A stretch of DNA of 64,000 nucleotides from Catellatospora bangladeshensis (GCF_016862575.1 NZ_BONF01000020.1:179606-243605); one strand, 5' to 3'; positions 23,222 through 31,560 are shown, numbered from the stretch's first letter. The notes: a model not told the origin generated them from the letters alone. Numbers and translations: made by a program.

Positions 23222-23878
23222 ATGGGGCTCGCGGTGTCATGTCCGCGGTGCGGTGGCGATCTGCGGCCGCCCGGTCTCGCCCACTCCGACTGGGTGTGTG
23301 AGCGGGACGGGCCGGTGCCGCCGTTGCACACCGCCCAGCACGTCAATCACGACGTCTTCGCCTGCGCCGTCAAGCGCGCGGCCGAGGCGGGCCTGCCGGT
23401 GTGGTGCCCGTGGCCGCTGCCGACGGGCTGGACGGTGACCGGGGTGGCCTGGGCCGGCGACGAGCGGTCCGGCGTGTCGGCCACGGCGCTGGCCTGCAGC
23501 GGGCCGACCCCGTTCAGCGACGGCCCGGCGGACGTGCTGCTGGTCGCGGAGGACCCGGGAGTGGGCCTCGGCGCGCGGTACGCCGGCATCGCCGGCCCGG
23601 ACCCGGGCCCGGCCTTCGTCGACCCGCCGGCCAGCCACGGTTCACACGCGAAGGTGAAAGCCGACGGGCACCCCACTCCACTGTGGGCGGTGTCCACGCC
23701 CGACGACCGCAGCGCGTACGCCGGGGAGGCCCGGGGGCGCTGGCTGTACGCGGTGACCTGGCCCGCGCAGGCCGGCTACCTGCTCAGCGAGGAGGTCGTG
23801 CTGCAGGACCTCACGGACTGGCTGCCGGCCGAACTCGTGTACGGCGCGCTCTCCCCGCGCCTGCGCGCGCGCCGTTGA
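23222..23878 (+). CDS. Zinc-ribbon-start protein resembling DUF6758
   Basis: 218 aa. The first 30 residues, SCPRCGGDLRPPG and SDWVCERDG, look like a zinc ribbon (CxxC and a later Cys). The rest has CPWPLPTGWTVTGVAWAGDE, DVLLVAEDPGVGLGARYAGI, and WLYAVTWPAQAGYLLSEEVVLQDLTDWLPAELVYGA, a set conserved in Streptomyces and Micromonospora proteins I recall as DUF6758. Function unknown. Confidence 0.65.
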   Translation: MGLAVSCPRCGGDLRPPGLAHSDWVCERDGPVPPLHTAQHVNHDVFACAVKRAAEAGLPVWCPWPLPTGWTVTGVAWAGDERSGVSATALACSGPTPFSDGPADVLLVAEDPGVGLGARYAGIAGPDPGPAFVDPPASHGSHAKVKADGHPTPLWAVSTPDDRSAYAGEARGRWLYAVTWPAQAGYLLSEEVVLQDLTDWLPAELVYGALSPRLRARR

Positions 23879-24032
23879 GTCGACTTCCTTACTTCCTGTT
23901 CGGACGCTGCTGGTTTGCCTGGCACGGATATGCCTTAATGATTCTCGGCAGGCACCGTTACTGATACGCTGAGTCTCGCCACGGCCACCAGTTGTCGAGT
24001 GGACACGGCCAGGCGGAGGGGGATAGCCCGAC

Positions 24033-24191
24033 ATGCTCAAGAAGATCCTTACGTGGGGCGGCATCGCCTTTTTGATCTTCTTCGTGGCGTTCCGGCCCGA
24101 TTCTGCGGCGAACGTCGTGAAGACGCTGGGCGGCACTGTCATGGACATCGCCCAGGGCTTCGGTGACTTCTTCGGCAGCCTGGTCGCCTAG
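24033..24191 (+). CDS. 52-residue membrane-associated small protein
   Basis: Short frame beginning MLKKILTWGG and containing one hydrophobic stretch (ILTWGGIAFLIFFVAF), then FRPDSAANVVKTLGGTVMDIAQGFGDFFGSLVA, an amphipathic second half. A GGAGG-like ribosome site lies upstream, and the stop is 5 nt before the PH-domain gene. Similar 50-residue proteins precede YdbS-like PH proteins in other actinobacteria, so it is probably a real gene and partner of the next one. Function unknown. Confidence 0.7.
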   Translation: MLKKILTWGGIAFLIFFVAFRPDSAANVVKTLGGTVMDIAQGFGDFFGSLVA

Positions 24192-24196
24192 CTCCC

Positions 24197-25117
24197 ATGA
24201 TCGGCGGACTGGGGCCGGAGGAGCCAAGCGAAGAGCCGACTCCGGACCCTGACGGTCCGGAGTGGTCCGGTCGCCGCGAGCGCGACACGGAGCCCATCCC
24301 GCGCACCCGTGCGGAGTCACGCCCGCCCGCCGACAGCGAGTCGCGTACGGACTCAGGCGACCACACACACTTCGTGGGGAAGGCGACCGTGGGGGCGGCC
24401 GCCGGTGCGGGGGGCGGTGGAGCCGGCAGCGGAGCCGGCGGCCGGCCCCCCGTCGATCCCGGGGACGGGTCACTGCCGCCGATGGGCGGCGACATCCCGG
24501 ACTTCACGGAGGAGGAGCTCGCCGGAGTGCGTTTCGACGCCTCCGGCATGCCGCTGGGCCCCCGCCGGGTGCTGCCGCTCGAGGACGAGCCGAGCGCCAT
24601 GGTCGCCCGCTACCTGTTCCCCACGGAGCGGTATCGCGGCGAGTGGAAGCGGCACTGGGTGCACCTGACCAACCCGCTGCTGATCGGGATCATCGCCACC
24701 TTCGCGCTCGGCTACCTGTCGGGCTTCCTGGCCAAGCAGGACGTGGCCGGCATGTGGGTGGTCGCGGTGGTCATCTGGGCGCTGGTGATGAGCTGGGTCG
24801 CCTGGACGGTCGCCGACTGGTACTTCGATCGGTTCATTCTCACCAACAAACGGCTGATGCTGGTGCAGGGACTCATCACGCGGCGCGTCGCGATGATGCC
24901 TTTGCTCAAGGTCACCGACATGAAGTATGAGCAGTCCCCGCTGGGTCGAATGCTCAACTACGGCACTTTCGTCCTCGAGTCCGCAGGCCAGGACCAGGCG
25001 CTCAGCAAGGTCGAGCACATGCCCAATCCGAACGAGCTCTACCTGCGCATCGTCGAGGAGATGTACGAGCCCGCCGCCGTCGAGGCGCGCCTGGGCCGGG
25101 AAGCGGAAGAGGAATAG
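24197..25117 (+). CDS. Membrane protein with YdbS-like PH domain (bPH2)
   Basis: 306 aa. The first 110 residues are disordered, acidic and Gly-rich (PEEPSEEPTPDPDG, GAAAGAGGGGAGSGAGG). Two helices follow (LLIGIIATFALGYLSGFLA, MWVVAVVIWALVMSWVAWTVADW), then WYFDRFILTNKRLMLVQGLITRRVAMMPLLKVTDMKYEQSPLGRML, the bacterial PH domain core, and LESAGQDQALSKVEHMPNP. The domain faces the cytosol. Role unknown; likely to work with the small protein encoded 5 nt upstream. Confidence 0.8.
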   Translation: MIGGLGPEEPSEEPTPDPDGPEWSGRRERDTEPIPRTRAESRPPADSESRTDSGDHTHFVGKATVGAAAGAGGGGAGSGAGGRPPVDPGDGSLPPMGGDIPDFTEEELAGVRFDASGMPLGPRRVLPLEDEPSAMVARYLFPTERYRGEWKRHWVHLTNPLLIGIIATFALGYLSGFLAKQDVAGMWVVAVVIWALVMSWVAWTVADWYFDRFILTNKRLMLVQGLITRRVAMMPLLKVTDMKYEQSPLGRMLNYGTFVLESAGQDQALSKVEHMPNPNELYLRIVEEMYEPAAVEARLGREAEEE

Positions 25118-25353
25118 TCGGATTCCTTCGCCGGAATGTGAAGGTCCGGTGAAAGCCGACAGGAAAATTCCTTACCAGATCTAGATCCGGTAGCACTCGT
25201 ATGCCAGTCTGTCCGTTGAGGTGACGCATACGGGGTATCCACCCGATACCGGGAACCTGAAGCCGTGCGCGAGCCTCTTACACGGGGTGATGGGCGCGGT
25301 CGGACGCGCCTCGGTCGGGCGTCCGTGACGCGCCCGCGATGGGAGGTGCGTCT

Positions 25354-26058
25354 GTGAGCCACCGGTCGGCGATGGAGGACGAGTTCCGCGAGTTCGTGAC
25401 CGCACGTTCGGCTGCCCTGCTGCGTACCGCGTACCTGCTGGCCGGTGACTGGGCCACCGCGGAGGACCTGCTGCAGACGGCGCTCACCAAGACCTACCTG
25501 GCGTGGAAGCGGCTCGGCCAGATCGAGGCCGTGGAGCCGTACGCCCGGCGGGTGCTCGTCAACACCGCGACCAGCTGGTGGCGGCGGCGCTGGCACGGGG
25601 AGCGACCCACCGAATTCCTGCCGGAACGGGCCGCACCGGACAATCTCGAAGAGCAGCTCGAACGTGACGTGCTGTGGAAACATGTCAAAGCTCTGCCGGC
25701 ACGACAACGCGCCGTGCTGGTACTGCGTTTCTACGAGGACATGTCTGAGGCGCAGACAGCCGCCCTGCTGCAGATCTCGCCCGGGACCGTGAAGAGCCAG
25801 ACCTCTCGCGCCCTGGGCACGCTGCGGCAGCGGCTGGCTGCCGAGGGGGTCACCGGCAGGATGCCCGCCGTTTCGGCGGCGGCGCCGGAGATCCCGCGGC
25901 AGCGGCCGGACACGGTCGTCACGGAGACGCTCGACCTGCCCACGGGCGAGGCCGCCGTGATGAACGGGTTCACCTCGGTCACCGCACCCGCGGTGCCGGC
26001 GCCTCGGGAGGAAGCAGTTCGGCCGGCGCGAGTGCCGGTCGGCCAACCCGGGCGGTGA
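25354..26058 (+). CDS. ECF sigma factor, SigE (TIGR02983) family
   Basis: 234 aa. Region 2 is in EFREFVTARSAALLRTAYLLAGDWATAEDLLQTALTKTYLAW, with the -10 recognising helix; region 4 is in LPARQRAVLVLRFYEDMSEAQTAALLQISPGTVKSQTSRALGTLR, the -35 reader. The C-terminus extends about 65 residues beyond region 4, rich in Ala and Pro. This family is numerous in actinomycetes and usually has a membrane partner downstream, as here with a 4-nt overlap. The GTG at 25354 is chosen because GGGAGG lies 8 nt upstream. An inverted repeat GGTATC-N5-GATACC at 25237-25253 lies upstream. Confidence 0.9.
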   Translation: MSHRSAMEDEFREFVTARSAALLRTAYLLAGDWATAEDLLQTALTKTYLAWKRLGQIEAVEPYARRVLVNTATSWWRRRWHGERPTEFLPERAAPDNLEEQLERDVLWKHVKALPARQRAVLVLRFYEDMSEAQTAALLQISPGTVKSQTSRALGTLRQRLAAEGVTGRMPAVSAAAPEIPRQRPDTVVTETLDLPTGEAAVMNGFTSVTAPAVPAPREEAVRPARVPVGQPGR

Positions 26059-27260
26059 CCATGCTTGAGGACGAGCTGCGTGAGATGTTCGCGGCTCGCG
26101 TGCAGACGTCGCCTGCCGCCGCCGATCCCGCGGATCGGGCCATCCGCCGGGCGCGGGTGGTCAACCGGCGACGGCAGGGCCTGACCGGCACGATGACCGT
26201 GTTCGCGTTCGCGGCGGTGCTCGGTGCGGCGGCCGCGGCGCAGAGCGTGAGCGGCACGCCGACCGCGGCCGAGCCCGACCGGATCACGTTCGAGGACCTC
26301 TTCGCCGGGGCCCAGCAGCCGGTCGCCAAGCAGGAGCCGGCGCTGCCGACCATGGCGCTGCCGCTCGACCTGCTCGTCGGCGGCCAGCTGTGGACCAGCG
26401 ACGGCAAGCGTATTCAGCTGCAGCAGCAGGGCGAGGTGGACGCCATCGCCCGGGTGCCCGACGGCTGGGTCTACTCCGACGACACCGCGGTGCGCCTGCT
26501 GCCGAGTTCGGCCGACAAACCGGTCACGCTGTCCGGCCGCGCCTCGTGGACGGTGAGCCAGGACGGGGTCCGGGTGGCCGTCAACGACCACGGCACGCTG
26601 ACCGTGAGCAAGCTGTCCGGCGCGGGCAAGGGCACCCAGGTGGCCTCCTCGCCGGTGCCGGAGGCCGCCGTCCCGGTCGGCTTCTTCGGCGACCGGGTCG
26701 TGCTGTCCAGCGCGTCGGGCTACGACTACTGGAGCGCGGGCACCGCGCGCTACAGCGAGACCTGGAACGCCGAGCTGCGGGCCGTCTTCGGCACGGCCGG
26801 TGGCAGCGCGGCGGTCGGCGTCGTCGAGGGCACGGACAAGCGGCTGTGCCTGGTCGACGTCACCGCGATCAAGACCGGCCTGAAGATCGGCGCGCGGATG
26901 GGCTGCAGCGAGCTGATCAACATGGAGATGATCCGGCGCGGCGCGGCGCTGTCGCCCGACGGCCGCCTGCTGGCGATCATCACGCCGGTCGGCGTACAGA
27001 TGATCGACCTGCAGCGGGCCCGGGACACGGCCGCCGGGGACCCCCAGCAGAAGGTCAAGGAACTCCAGGTCGCGGCGAACTGCCCGGTGGAGACCGTGGT
27101 CGCGCTGGTGTGGTCGGACAACCAGACGGCGCTGGCCCAGATCGGCGGGGACGCCATCCTGGCCTGCCGCACCGACGGGGCGAAGCTTCAGGTGACCATG
27201 CCCGAGGACGTGACCCCGGGGTGGATGCTGATCCCGGCGTTCGGCACAGTCAAGAAATGA
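26055..27260 (+). CDS. Membrane partner of the ECF sigma factor, propeller-like outer domain
   Basis: 401 aa. Cytosolic start of about 40 residues (LEDELREMFAARVQTSPAAADPADRAIRRARVVNRRR), one helix (MTVFAFAAVLGAAAAAQSV), then an outer region of about 330 residues with repeating blade-like segments (GGQLWTSDGKRIQL, VPDGWVYSDDTAVRLL, ASWTVSQDGVRVAV, GAALSPDGRLLAIITPVGVQMIDL) typical of beta-propellers. The layout suits an anti-sigma or sensor protein, though there is no recognisable zinc anti-sigma motif (HxxxCxxC). Translationally coupled to the sigma gene (GTGA overlap). Confidence 0.7.
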   Translation: MTMLEDELREMFAARVQTSPAAADPADRAIRRARVVNRRRQGLTGTMTVFAFAAVLGAAAAAQSVSGTPTAAEPDRITFEDLFAGAQQPVAKQEPALPTMALPLDLLVGGQLWTSDGKRIQLQQQGEVDAIARVPDGWVYSDDTAVRLLPSSADKPVTLSGRASWTVSQDGVRVAVNDHGTLTVSKLSGAGKGTQVASSPVPEAAVPVGFFGDRVVLSSASGYDYWSAGTARYSETWNAELRAVFGTAGGSAAVGVVEGTDKRLCLVDVTAIKTGLKIGARMGCSELINMEMIRRGAALSPDGRLLAIITPVGVQMIDLQRARDTAAGDPQQKVKELQVAANCPVETVVALVWSDNQTALAQIGGDAILACRTDGAKLQVTMPEDVTPGWMLIPAFGTVKK

Positions 27261-28111
27261 TCGACCTGCACCTGCACTCCACCGCGAGTGACGGCACCAC
27301 CCCTCCCGCCGAGCTGATGCGGCAGGCCCACGCGGCCGGCCTCACCGTGGCGGCCCTCACCGATCACGACACCACCAGCGGCTGGGCGGCCGCCGCGGCC
27401 GCGCTGCCCGCCGGGCTCACCCTGCTCCCGGGCGCCGAGCTGAGCTGCCGCTGGCACGGCGACGGCGAGTCGATCGGGCTGCACCTGCTCGCCTACCTGT
27501 TCGATCCCGGGTACGAGCCGCTGGCGCGGGCGCTGGCCCGGGTGCGCGAGTCGCGGCTGGGCCGGGCCGAGCGCATGGTCGCGCTGATGCGGGCCGACGG
27601 CATCCCGATCGACTGGGACGACGTGCTGCGCCATGCCGAGGGCGGCACGGTCGGCCGCCCGCACCTGGCCGCCGCGCTGATCCGGGCCGGGCTGGTCGCC
27701 GACACCCAGGAGGCGTTCACCTCCCGCTGGCTGGGCAGCCGCTACCGCGTACCCAAGGAGGACCTCGACGTCCTCGACGCGCTGCGGATGGTCAAGGCGG
27801 CGGGCGGGGTGACCGTGTTCGCGCACCCCCGCGCGTCGGTGCGCGGCCGGGTCGTCCCGGACGCCGTGTTCGGGCAGCTCGCCGCCGCCGGGCTGGACGG
27901 CCTGGAGGCCGACCACCACGACCACAGCCCCGCCGAGCGCGAGCAGGTGCGCCGCCACGCCGCGGAGCTGGGCCTGTTCGTCACCGGCAGCTCGGACTTC
28001 CACGGCACGCACAAGAAGGTGCGCATCGGGGAGTACACCACCGCCCCCGCGGCGCTGGAGCGCATCCTCGCCGCTGCGACCGGCACCACCCCGGTTACGG
28101 CAGCCGCCTGA
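27257..28111 (+). CDS. PHP-domain phosphoesterase (RNase AM / YciV type)
   Basis: 284 aa. Metal-binding motifs of the PHP fold are seen in order: DLHLHSTASDGT (residues 3-14), ALTDHDTTSGW, LLPGAELSC, GRPHLAAALI, VFAHPRAS, ADHHDHSP and GSSDFHGTHK. YciV-type members hydrolyse 3',5'-nucleoside bisphosphates or trim RNA 5' ends; the specific substrate here is not shown. Overlaps the end of the preceding gene by 4 nt, so it belongs to the sigma-factor operon at least in translation. Confidence 0.88.
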   Translation: MIDLHLHSTASDGTTPPAELMRQAHAAGLTVAALTDHDTTSGWAAAAAALPAGLTLLPGAELSCRWHGDGESIGLHLLAYLFDPGYEPLARALARVRESRLGRAERMVALMRADGIPIDWDDVLRHAEGGTVGRPHLAAALIRAGLVADTQEAFTSRWLGSRYRVPKEDLDVLDALRMVKAAGGVTVFAHPRASVRGRVVPDAVFGQLAAAGLDGLEADHHDHSPAEREQVRRHAAELGLFVTGSSDFHGTHKKVRIGEYTTAPAALERILAAATGTTPVTAAA

Positions 28112-28142
28112 TCCGCGGCCCCCGGCATGCTATGCATCCGGT

Positions 28143-28760
28143 GTGGATTGGAAGTTCTTCGGCGAGGTCTTCGTCACCCTGCTCGTCATCACGGACCCGC
28201 CCGGCATGGTGCCCATCTTCCTGGCGCTGACCGGGGCGCTGCCCGCGCGGGAGCGCCACCGGGCCGCCTGGCAGGCGGTGGCGCTGGCGCTCGGCGTCAT
28301 CGCGGTCTTCGCGATCGCCGGGCAGACCATCCTGGACTACCTGCACATCCAGCTGCCCGCGCTGCAGGGCGCGGGCGGCCTGCTGCTCGTGCTCGTCGCG
28401 CTGGAGCTGCTCACCGGCAAGGCCGACGACCCGGACCAGCAGGCCACCTCCAACATCGCGCTGGTGCCGCTGGGCACCCCGCTGCTGGCGGGCCCCGGCG
28501 CCATCGTCGCGACCATGCTGTTCGTGCAGCGCGCCGACCAGCCCGGCGACTACGCGGCGATCGCGCTGGGCATCCTGGCCGTGATGGTCGCGGTGTGGCT
28601 GGTGCTGCGCTACTCCGGGTTCATCGTCAAGGTGCTGCGCCCGGGCGGCATCGAGGTGCTCACCCGCATCGCCGGTCTGCTGCTGGCGGCGATCGCGGTG
28701 CAGCTCATGGCCGACTCGATCGGCGCCTTCGTGGAGATGTTCACGCAGAGCCACCCGTGA
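28143..28760 (+). CDS. MarC-family integral membrane protein
   Basis: 205 aa with six hydrophobic segments. The start FFGEVFVTLLVITDPPGMVPIFLALT carries the TDPxGxxPIF motif, and the middle has IALVPLGTPLLAGPGAIVATM (the PLxxPLLAGPGAI motif) that mirrors it, indicating an internal repeat. MarC proteins were once linked to antibiotic resistance but that link was withdrawn; transport function is unproven. GTG start at 28143, or the GTG two bases earlier in another frame is excluded by frame. Confidence 0.88.
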   Translation: MDWKFFGEVFVTLLVITDPPGMVPIFLALTGALPARERHRAAWQAVALALGVIAVFAIAGQTILDYLHIQLPALQGAGGLLLVLVALELLTGKADDPDQQATSNIALVPLGTPLLAGPGAIVATMLFVQRADQPGDYAAIALGILAVMVAVWLVLRYSGFIVKVLRPGGIEVLTRIAGLLLAAIAVQLMADSIGAFVEMFTQSHP

Positions 28761-28818
28761 GCGGGAGTGTGGGCGGGTCGGCTGGCCCGTGCCGGGCCGG
28801 GCTGGGAGGATCGACCGG

Positions 28819-29763
28819 GTGAGCCGTACCCCCACCCCCTCCGGCCGCCGCACCGGCCGTGGCAAGGACGTCCCCGAGCAGCTCGGCTTCGACCTGATGC
28901 CGGAACGGCTGTTCGTCTGCACCCCGAGCAAGCTCACGGCGTACGCGGACTGCCCGCGCCGCTACCGCCACGCCTACGTCGACCGGCCGGCGCCGCCGAA
29001 GGGGCCCGCTTGGGCGCACAACTCCCTCGGCGCGAGCGTGCATACCGCGCTGCGCAACTGGTGGGACGTGCCGGTCGAGCGCCGGGGGCCGGAGGCGCTG
29101 CCCCGGCTGCTCCGGGCCACCTGGGTGCGCGAGGGCTACCGCGACGACGAGCAGGAGCGGGCCGTCTACGACCGCGCGCTGGGCTGGCTGGAGTCGTACG
29201 TGGCCGGGCTCGACCCGGAGCAGTCCCCGCTGGGCGTCGAGCGAACCGTTGCGGCGAAGACGTCCGTGCTGGCGCTGAGCGGCCGCGCCGACCGCATCGA
29301 CGCGCGCGACGGGGAGGCGGTGATCGTCGACTACAAGACCGGCCGCACCGGGCTCGACGCCGACGACGCGCGCGGCTCGCTGGCGCTGGCCCTGTACGCA
29401 TTCGCCGCCGAGCGGGTCTTCCGCCGCCGCTGCCGCACCGTGGAGCTGCACCACCTGCCCACCGGCACGGTCGCCGCGCACGAGCACACGCCCGAGTCGA
29501 TCGCCCGGCACGTGTCGCGCGCCGAGGACACCGCCCGCGACATCATGGCCGCGGAGCGCGCGCTGGACGAGGGCGCCGACCCGGACGAGGCGTTCCCGAC
29601 CAACCCGGGCGCCCTGTGCTCCTGGTGCGACTACCGGCGCGTCTGCCCCGCGGGCGCCGACGCCCCGAACCGCGACCCCTGGGCCGCGATCGAGTCCACC
29701 GTCCCCACCGCCGTACCCCACCAGCAGCACCCCGACGCCGCCCCGTCACCCACGACGCCGTGA
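28819..29763 (+). CDS. RecB-family PD-(D/E)XK exonuclease-like protein with cysteine cluster
   Basis: 314 aa. The N-terminal CTPSKLTAYADCPRRYRHAYV and C-terminal GALCSWCDYRRVCPAG hold four cysteines in the AddB/Cas4-type iron-sulfur arrangement that closes the nuclease fold. The nuclease core is in LSGRADRIDARDGEAVIVDYKTGRT (D-x(n)-D-Y-K). The histidine in GASVHTALRNWW is the usual upstream active-site residue. Actinobacterial members of this length are annotated as RecB family exonucleases; their role is thought to be DNA repair but is not established. The GTG at 28819 has GGGAGGA upstream. Confidence 0.85.
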   Translation: MSRTPTPSGRRTGRGKDVPEQLGFDLMPERLFVCTPSKLTAYADCPRRYRHAYVDRPAPPKGPAWAHNSLGASVHTALRNWWDVPVERRGPEALPRLLRATWVREGYRDDEQERAVYDRALGWLESYVAGLDPEQSPLGVERTVAAKTSVLALSGRADRIDARDGEAVIVDYKTGRTGLDADDARGSLALALYAFAAERVFRRRCRTVELHHLPTGTVAAHEHTPESIARHVSRAEDTARDIMAAERALDEGADPDEAFPTNPGALCSWCDYRRVCPAGADAPNRDPWAAIESTVPTAVPHQQHPDAAPSPTTP

Positions 29764-29783
29764 CACCGGCGGCGCAGCCGCCT

Positions 29784-29861
29784 CGATCATCCGACTTGCC
29801 TGGCAGATGGGCGAAAGCGGGCCCAAGATACGCCCAAGTGCCAGGCAAGTTGAGCGATCTT
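29784..29861. terminator. Long imperfect palindrome between convergent genes
   Basis: About 30 bases from 29784 (containing ACTTGCCTGGCA and TGGGCG) are nearly the reverse complement of 29831-29861 (CGCCCA and TGCCAGGCAAGT) around a 17-nt loop. It separates the RecB-like and Fur genes, which converge. Confidence 0.6.
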
Positions 29862-29884
29862 GAACGCGGGGCGGGGCGGGGCGG

Positions 29885-30343
29885 TCAGGGGGTGGGGGCG
29901 CGGTCTTCGGCGGCGAGGCGCTGGCAGGTGGGGCAGAGGCCCCAGTAGGTGACCTCGGCCTCGTCGAGGGAGAAGCCGTGGGTCTGGCTCGGGTCCAGGC
30001 AGGGCGCGGCGCCGGTGGCGCAGTCCACGTCCGCGATCGCGCCGCAGCCGCGGCAGACGATGTGGTGGTGGTTGTCGCCACTGCGGGCCTCGTAGCGGGC
30101 GGGCGAGCCGGCGGGTTCGATCCGCCGGGCCAGGCCGGCGCGGGCGAGCGCGCCGAGCACGTCGTACACCGCCTGGGTGGAGACGGAGTCGAGCCGCTCG
30201 CGGGCCTGCCGGGTGATCTCCTCGACCTCCAGGTGGCCGCCCTGGCCGAGGATGTCGAGCACGGCGAGGCGCGGCCGGGTCACCCGCAGGCCCCGCGCGC
30301 GTAGGAGAGCCTGAGGCTCGTCGTCGCCGTACATGAGAACCAT
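29885..30343 (-). CDS. Fur-family transcriptional regulator (FurA/CatR type)
   Basis: About 152 aa. Winged-helix part: PQALLRARGLRVTRPRLAVLDIL and DSVSTQAVYDVLGALARAGLARRI. The dimer part has HHHIVCRGCGAIADVDC and a final CPTCQRLAAEDRA: two CxxC pairs for structural zinc and the HHH for regulatory metal. In actinomycetes this type often controls catalase-peroxidase, but no katG is nearby here. Possible starts are ATG 30343, ATG 30334 or TTG 30370; I use 30343. The region just upstream holds a palindrome-like CTTTGA-N4-TTCAAG. Confidence 0.85.
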   Translation of the reverse strand: MVLMYGDDEPQALLRARGLRVTRPRLAVLDILGQGGHLEVEEITRQARERLDSVSTQAVYDVLGALARAGLARRIEPAGSPARYEARSGDNHHHIVCRGCGAIADVDCATGAAPCLDPSQTHGFSLDEAEVTYWGLCPTCQRLAAEDRAPTP

Positions 30344-30349
30344 TTCAGC

Positions 30350-30366
30350 AGGTGGCTTTGATCTGT
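30350..30366. promoter_or_regulatory. Possible Fur autoregulatory site
   Basis: CTTTGA-TCTG-TTCAAG, with one mismatch between arms, lies a few bases upstream of the fur start codon. FurA genes are commonly self-regulated from sites near their start; this example is a weak match judged by eye. Confidence 0.3.
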
Positions 30367-30482
30367 TCAAGAAATGGACGTATATCCGTGGTCCGCGACA
30401 CTGCCGGCGTCCCCCTATCCCATTGACGTGGGCAGGTCTAGGCTCAGCCTGACCCGTGTCCGGCGATCAACGTGGAGGCACC

Positions 30483-30968
30483 GTGTTCGGGGAGATTTTC
30501 GGCCTGCCGGCACATCCGCTGCTGGTCCACTTCGGCGTGGTCTTCGGCCCGCTGCTGATCGTGGCGTCCGTGCTCTACGCGCTGGTCCCGGTGCTGCGCA
30601 AGCATCTCGGCTGGGTGGTGCTCGGGCTCGGGGCGGCCGCTCCAGCCGCGCTCTGGTTCGCCAAGCTGAGCGGGGAGAATCTCTTCCAGACACTGGTCGA
30701 CAAGGGCTACCCGCCGCAGATCCTCGCCCAGGTCGACCTGCACAAGGACTACGGCGACGCGGCCGCGTGGGCGGGGCTGCTGCTCGGCGCCCTGTCGATC
30801 GGCCTGGTGCTGGTCTGCACGTCGGCCGCGCGCAAGCCCGCGACGAGCGGCTCCAAGGCGCTGGTGTACGGCCTGTCCGCGCTCGTCGTGGCCATGGCCG
30901 TGGCGACCGGCTACTACGTCTTCATGACCGGCGACAGCGGCGCTCAGGCGGTGTGGGGCACGATCTGA
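30483..30968 (+). CDS. DUF2231 membrane protein
   Basis: 161 aa, four membrane helices: PLLVHFGVVFGPLLIVASVLYALVP, LGWVVLGLGAAAPAALWFA, AAAWAGLLLGALSIGLVLVC and LVYGLSALVVAMAVATGYYVFMTGDSGAQAVW. The HPLLVHF start and final TGDSGAxAVWG, with conserved His, Asp and Gly, are typical of DUF2231. Some members may bind heme; not shown. GTG 30483 preferred because GGAGG is 5 nt upstream. Confidence 0.82.
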   Translation: MFGEIFGLPAHPLLVHFGVVFGPLLIVASVLYALVPVLRKHLGWVVLGLGAAAPAALWFAKLSGENLFQTLVDKGYPPQILAQVDLHKDYGDAAAWAGLLLGALSIGLVLVCTSAARKPATSGSKALVYGLSALVVAMAVATGYYVFMTGDSGAQAVWGTI

Positions 30969-30972
30969 CCGG

Positions 30973-31260
30973 TCAGGTCCGCCACTGGATGCAGGCGACC
31001 AGGATCAGCACGATGCCCGCCGCGATGCCGAGCACGTTGGTGAACCGGTCCGCCCGGTCCTCGTCGAGGTCGAGCGCATCGTCGTCGATCTCCGGCAACG
31101 GCCGCGGCGGGGTGAGGCGCCGCGCCGGCTCGGGATGCCAGCCGGGCGGCGGCGGGATCGCCGCGGGCGGTCCGGGATAGGTCTGCGCGGATCGCTCGGC
31201 GCCCGCATCGTCCGCGCCGGGCGCGGGGCGGCGCCACTGCTCGTCGCCGGGGCCGCTCAT
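30973..31260 (-). CDS. Small protein with one C-terminal membrane helix
   Basis: 95 aa: a Pro/Gly-rich N-terminus (SGPGDEQWRRPAPGADDAGAE), a conserved-looking GWHPEPARRLTPPRPLPEIDDDALDLDEDRADRFTN and a final helix VLGIAAGIVLILVACIQWRT. Tail-anchor arrangement. Actinobacterial homologues of this style are common; function unknown. Converges on the DUF2231 gene with a 4-nt gap and is divergent from the next small gene. Confidence 0.6.
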   Translation of the reverse strand: MSGPGDEQWRRPAPGADDAGAERSAQTYPGPPAAIPPPPGWHPEPARRLTPPRPLPEIDDDALDLDEDRADRFTNVLGIAAGIVLILVACIQWRT

Positions 31261-31301
31261 CGCGGTGGCCCGGCGGCGTGGTGACCGTGCGGCGCGGGTC
31301 C

Positions 31302-31307
31302 TATGCT
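31302..31307 (+). promoter_or_regulatory. -10 hexamer TATGCT of the small acidic protein gene
   Basis: TATGCT lies 6 nt before the GTG at 31314; leaderless. Confidence 0.5.
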
Positions 31308-31313
31308 GCGCTG

Positions 31314-31487
31314 GTGAGCAGTGAGGCCTTCCCCGCCGGTGGCGACGACGACCGCGTCGTCGAGCTGGACGACGACACGCCCGTCCTGCCCGAGCAGACC
31401 CGTGAGGACACGGACCGGGGCTGGGGTGAGCGGTCGTGGACCAACGACGACCGGCTGCGGGACGAACGTCCTCCGCACTGGGACTGA
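31314..31487 (+). CDS. 57-residue acidic protein ending DERPPHWD
   Basis: Very acidic and without hydrophobic segments: SSEAFPAGGDDDRVVELDDD then TREDTDRGWGERSW and NDDRLRDERPPHWD. The final part, D-R-G-W-G-E and NDDRLxxxxPPHW, is conserved in small actinobacterial proteins as I recall, so it is a real gene. Function unknown. Start set by TATGCT 6 nt before the GTG. Confidence 0.65.
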   Translation: MSSEAFPAGGDDDRVVELDDDTPVLPEQTREDTDRGWGERSWTNDDRLRDERPPHWD

Positions 31488-31560
31488 TCACCCGCTTCGG
31501 CGACGGCGGAGCCTGGGCACCGCCGTACTATAACGCCGAACCGGACGATACCGTCGAAAA

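Noticed and set aside
25237..25253. GGTATC-N5-GATACC as a firm sigma-operon operator
   Set aside because: Six-base arms occur by chance at moderate rates; position about 100 bp before the start is not decisive, so it is only mentioned with the sigma gene.
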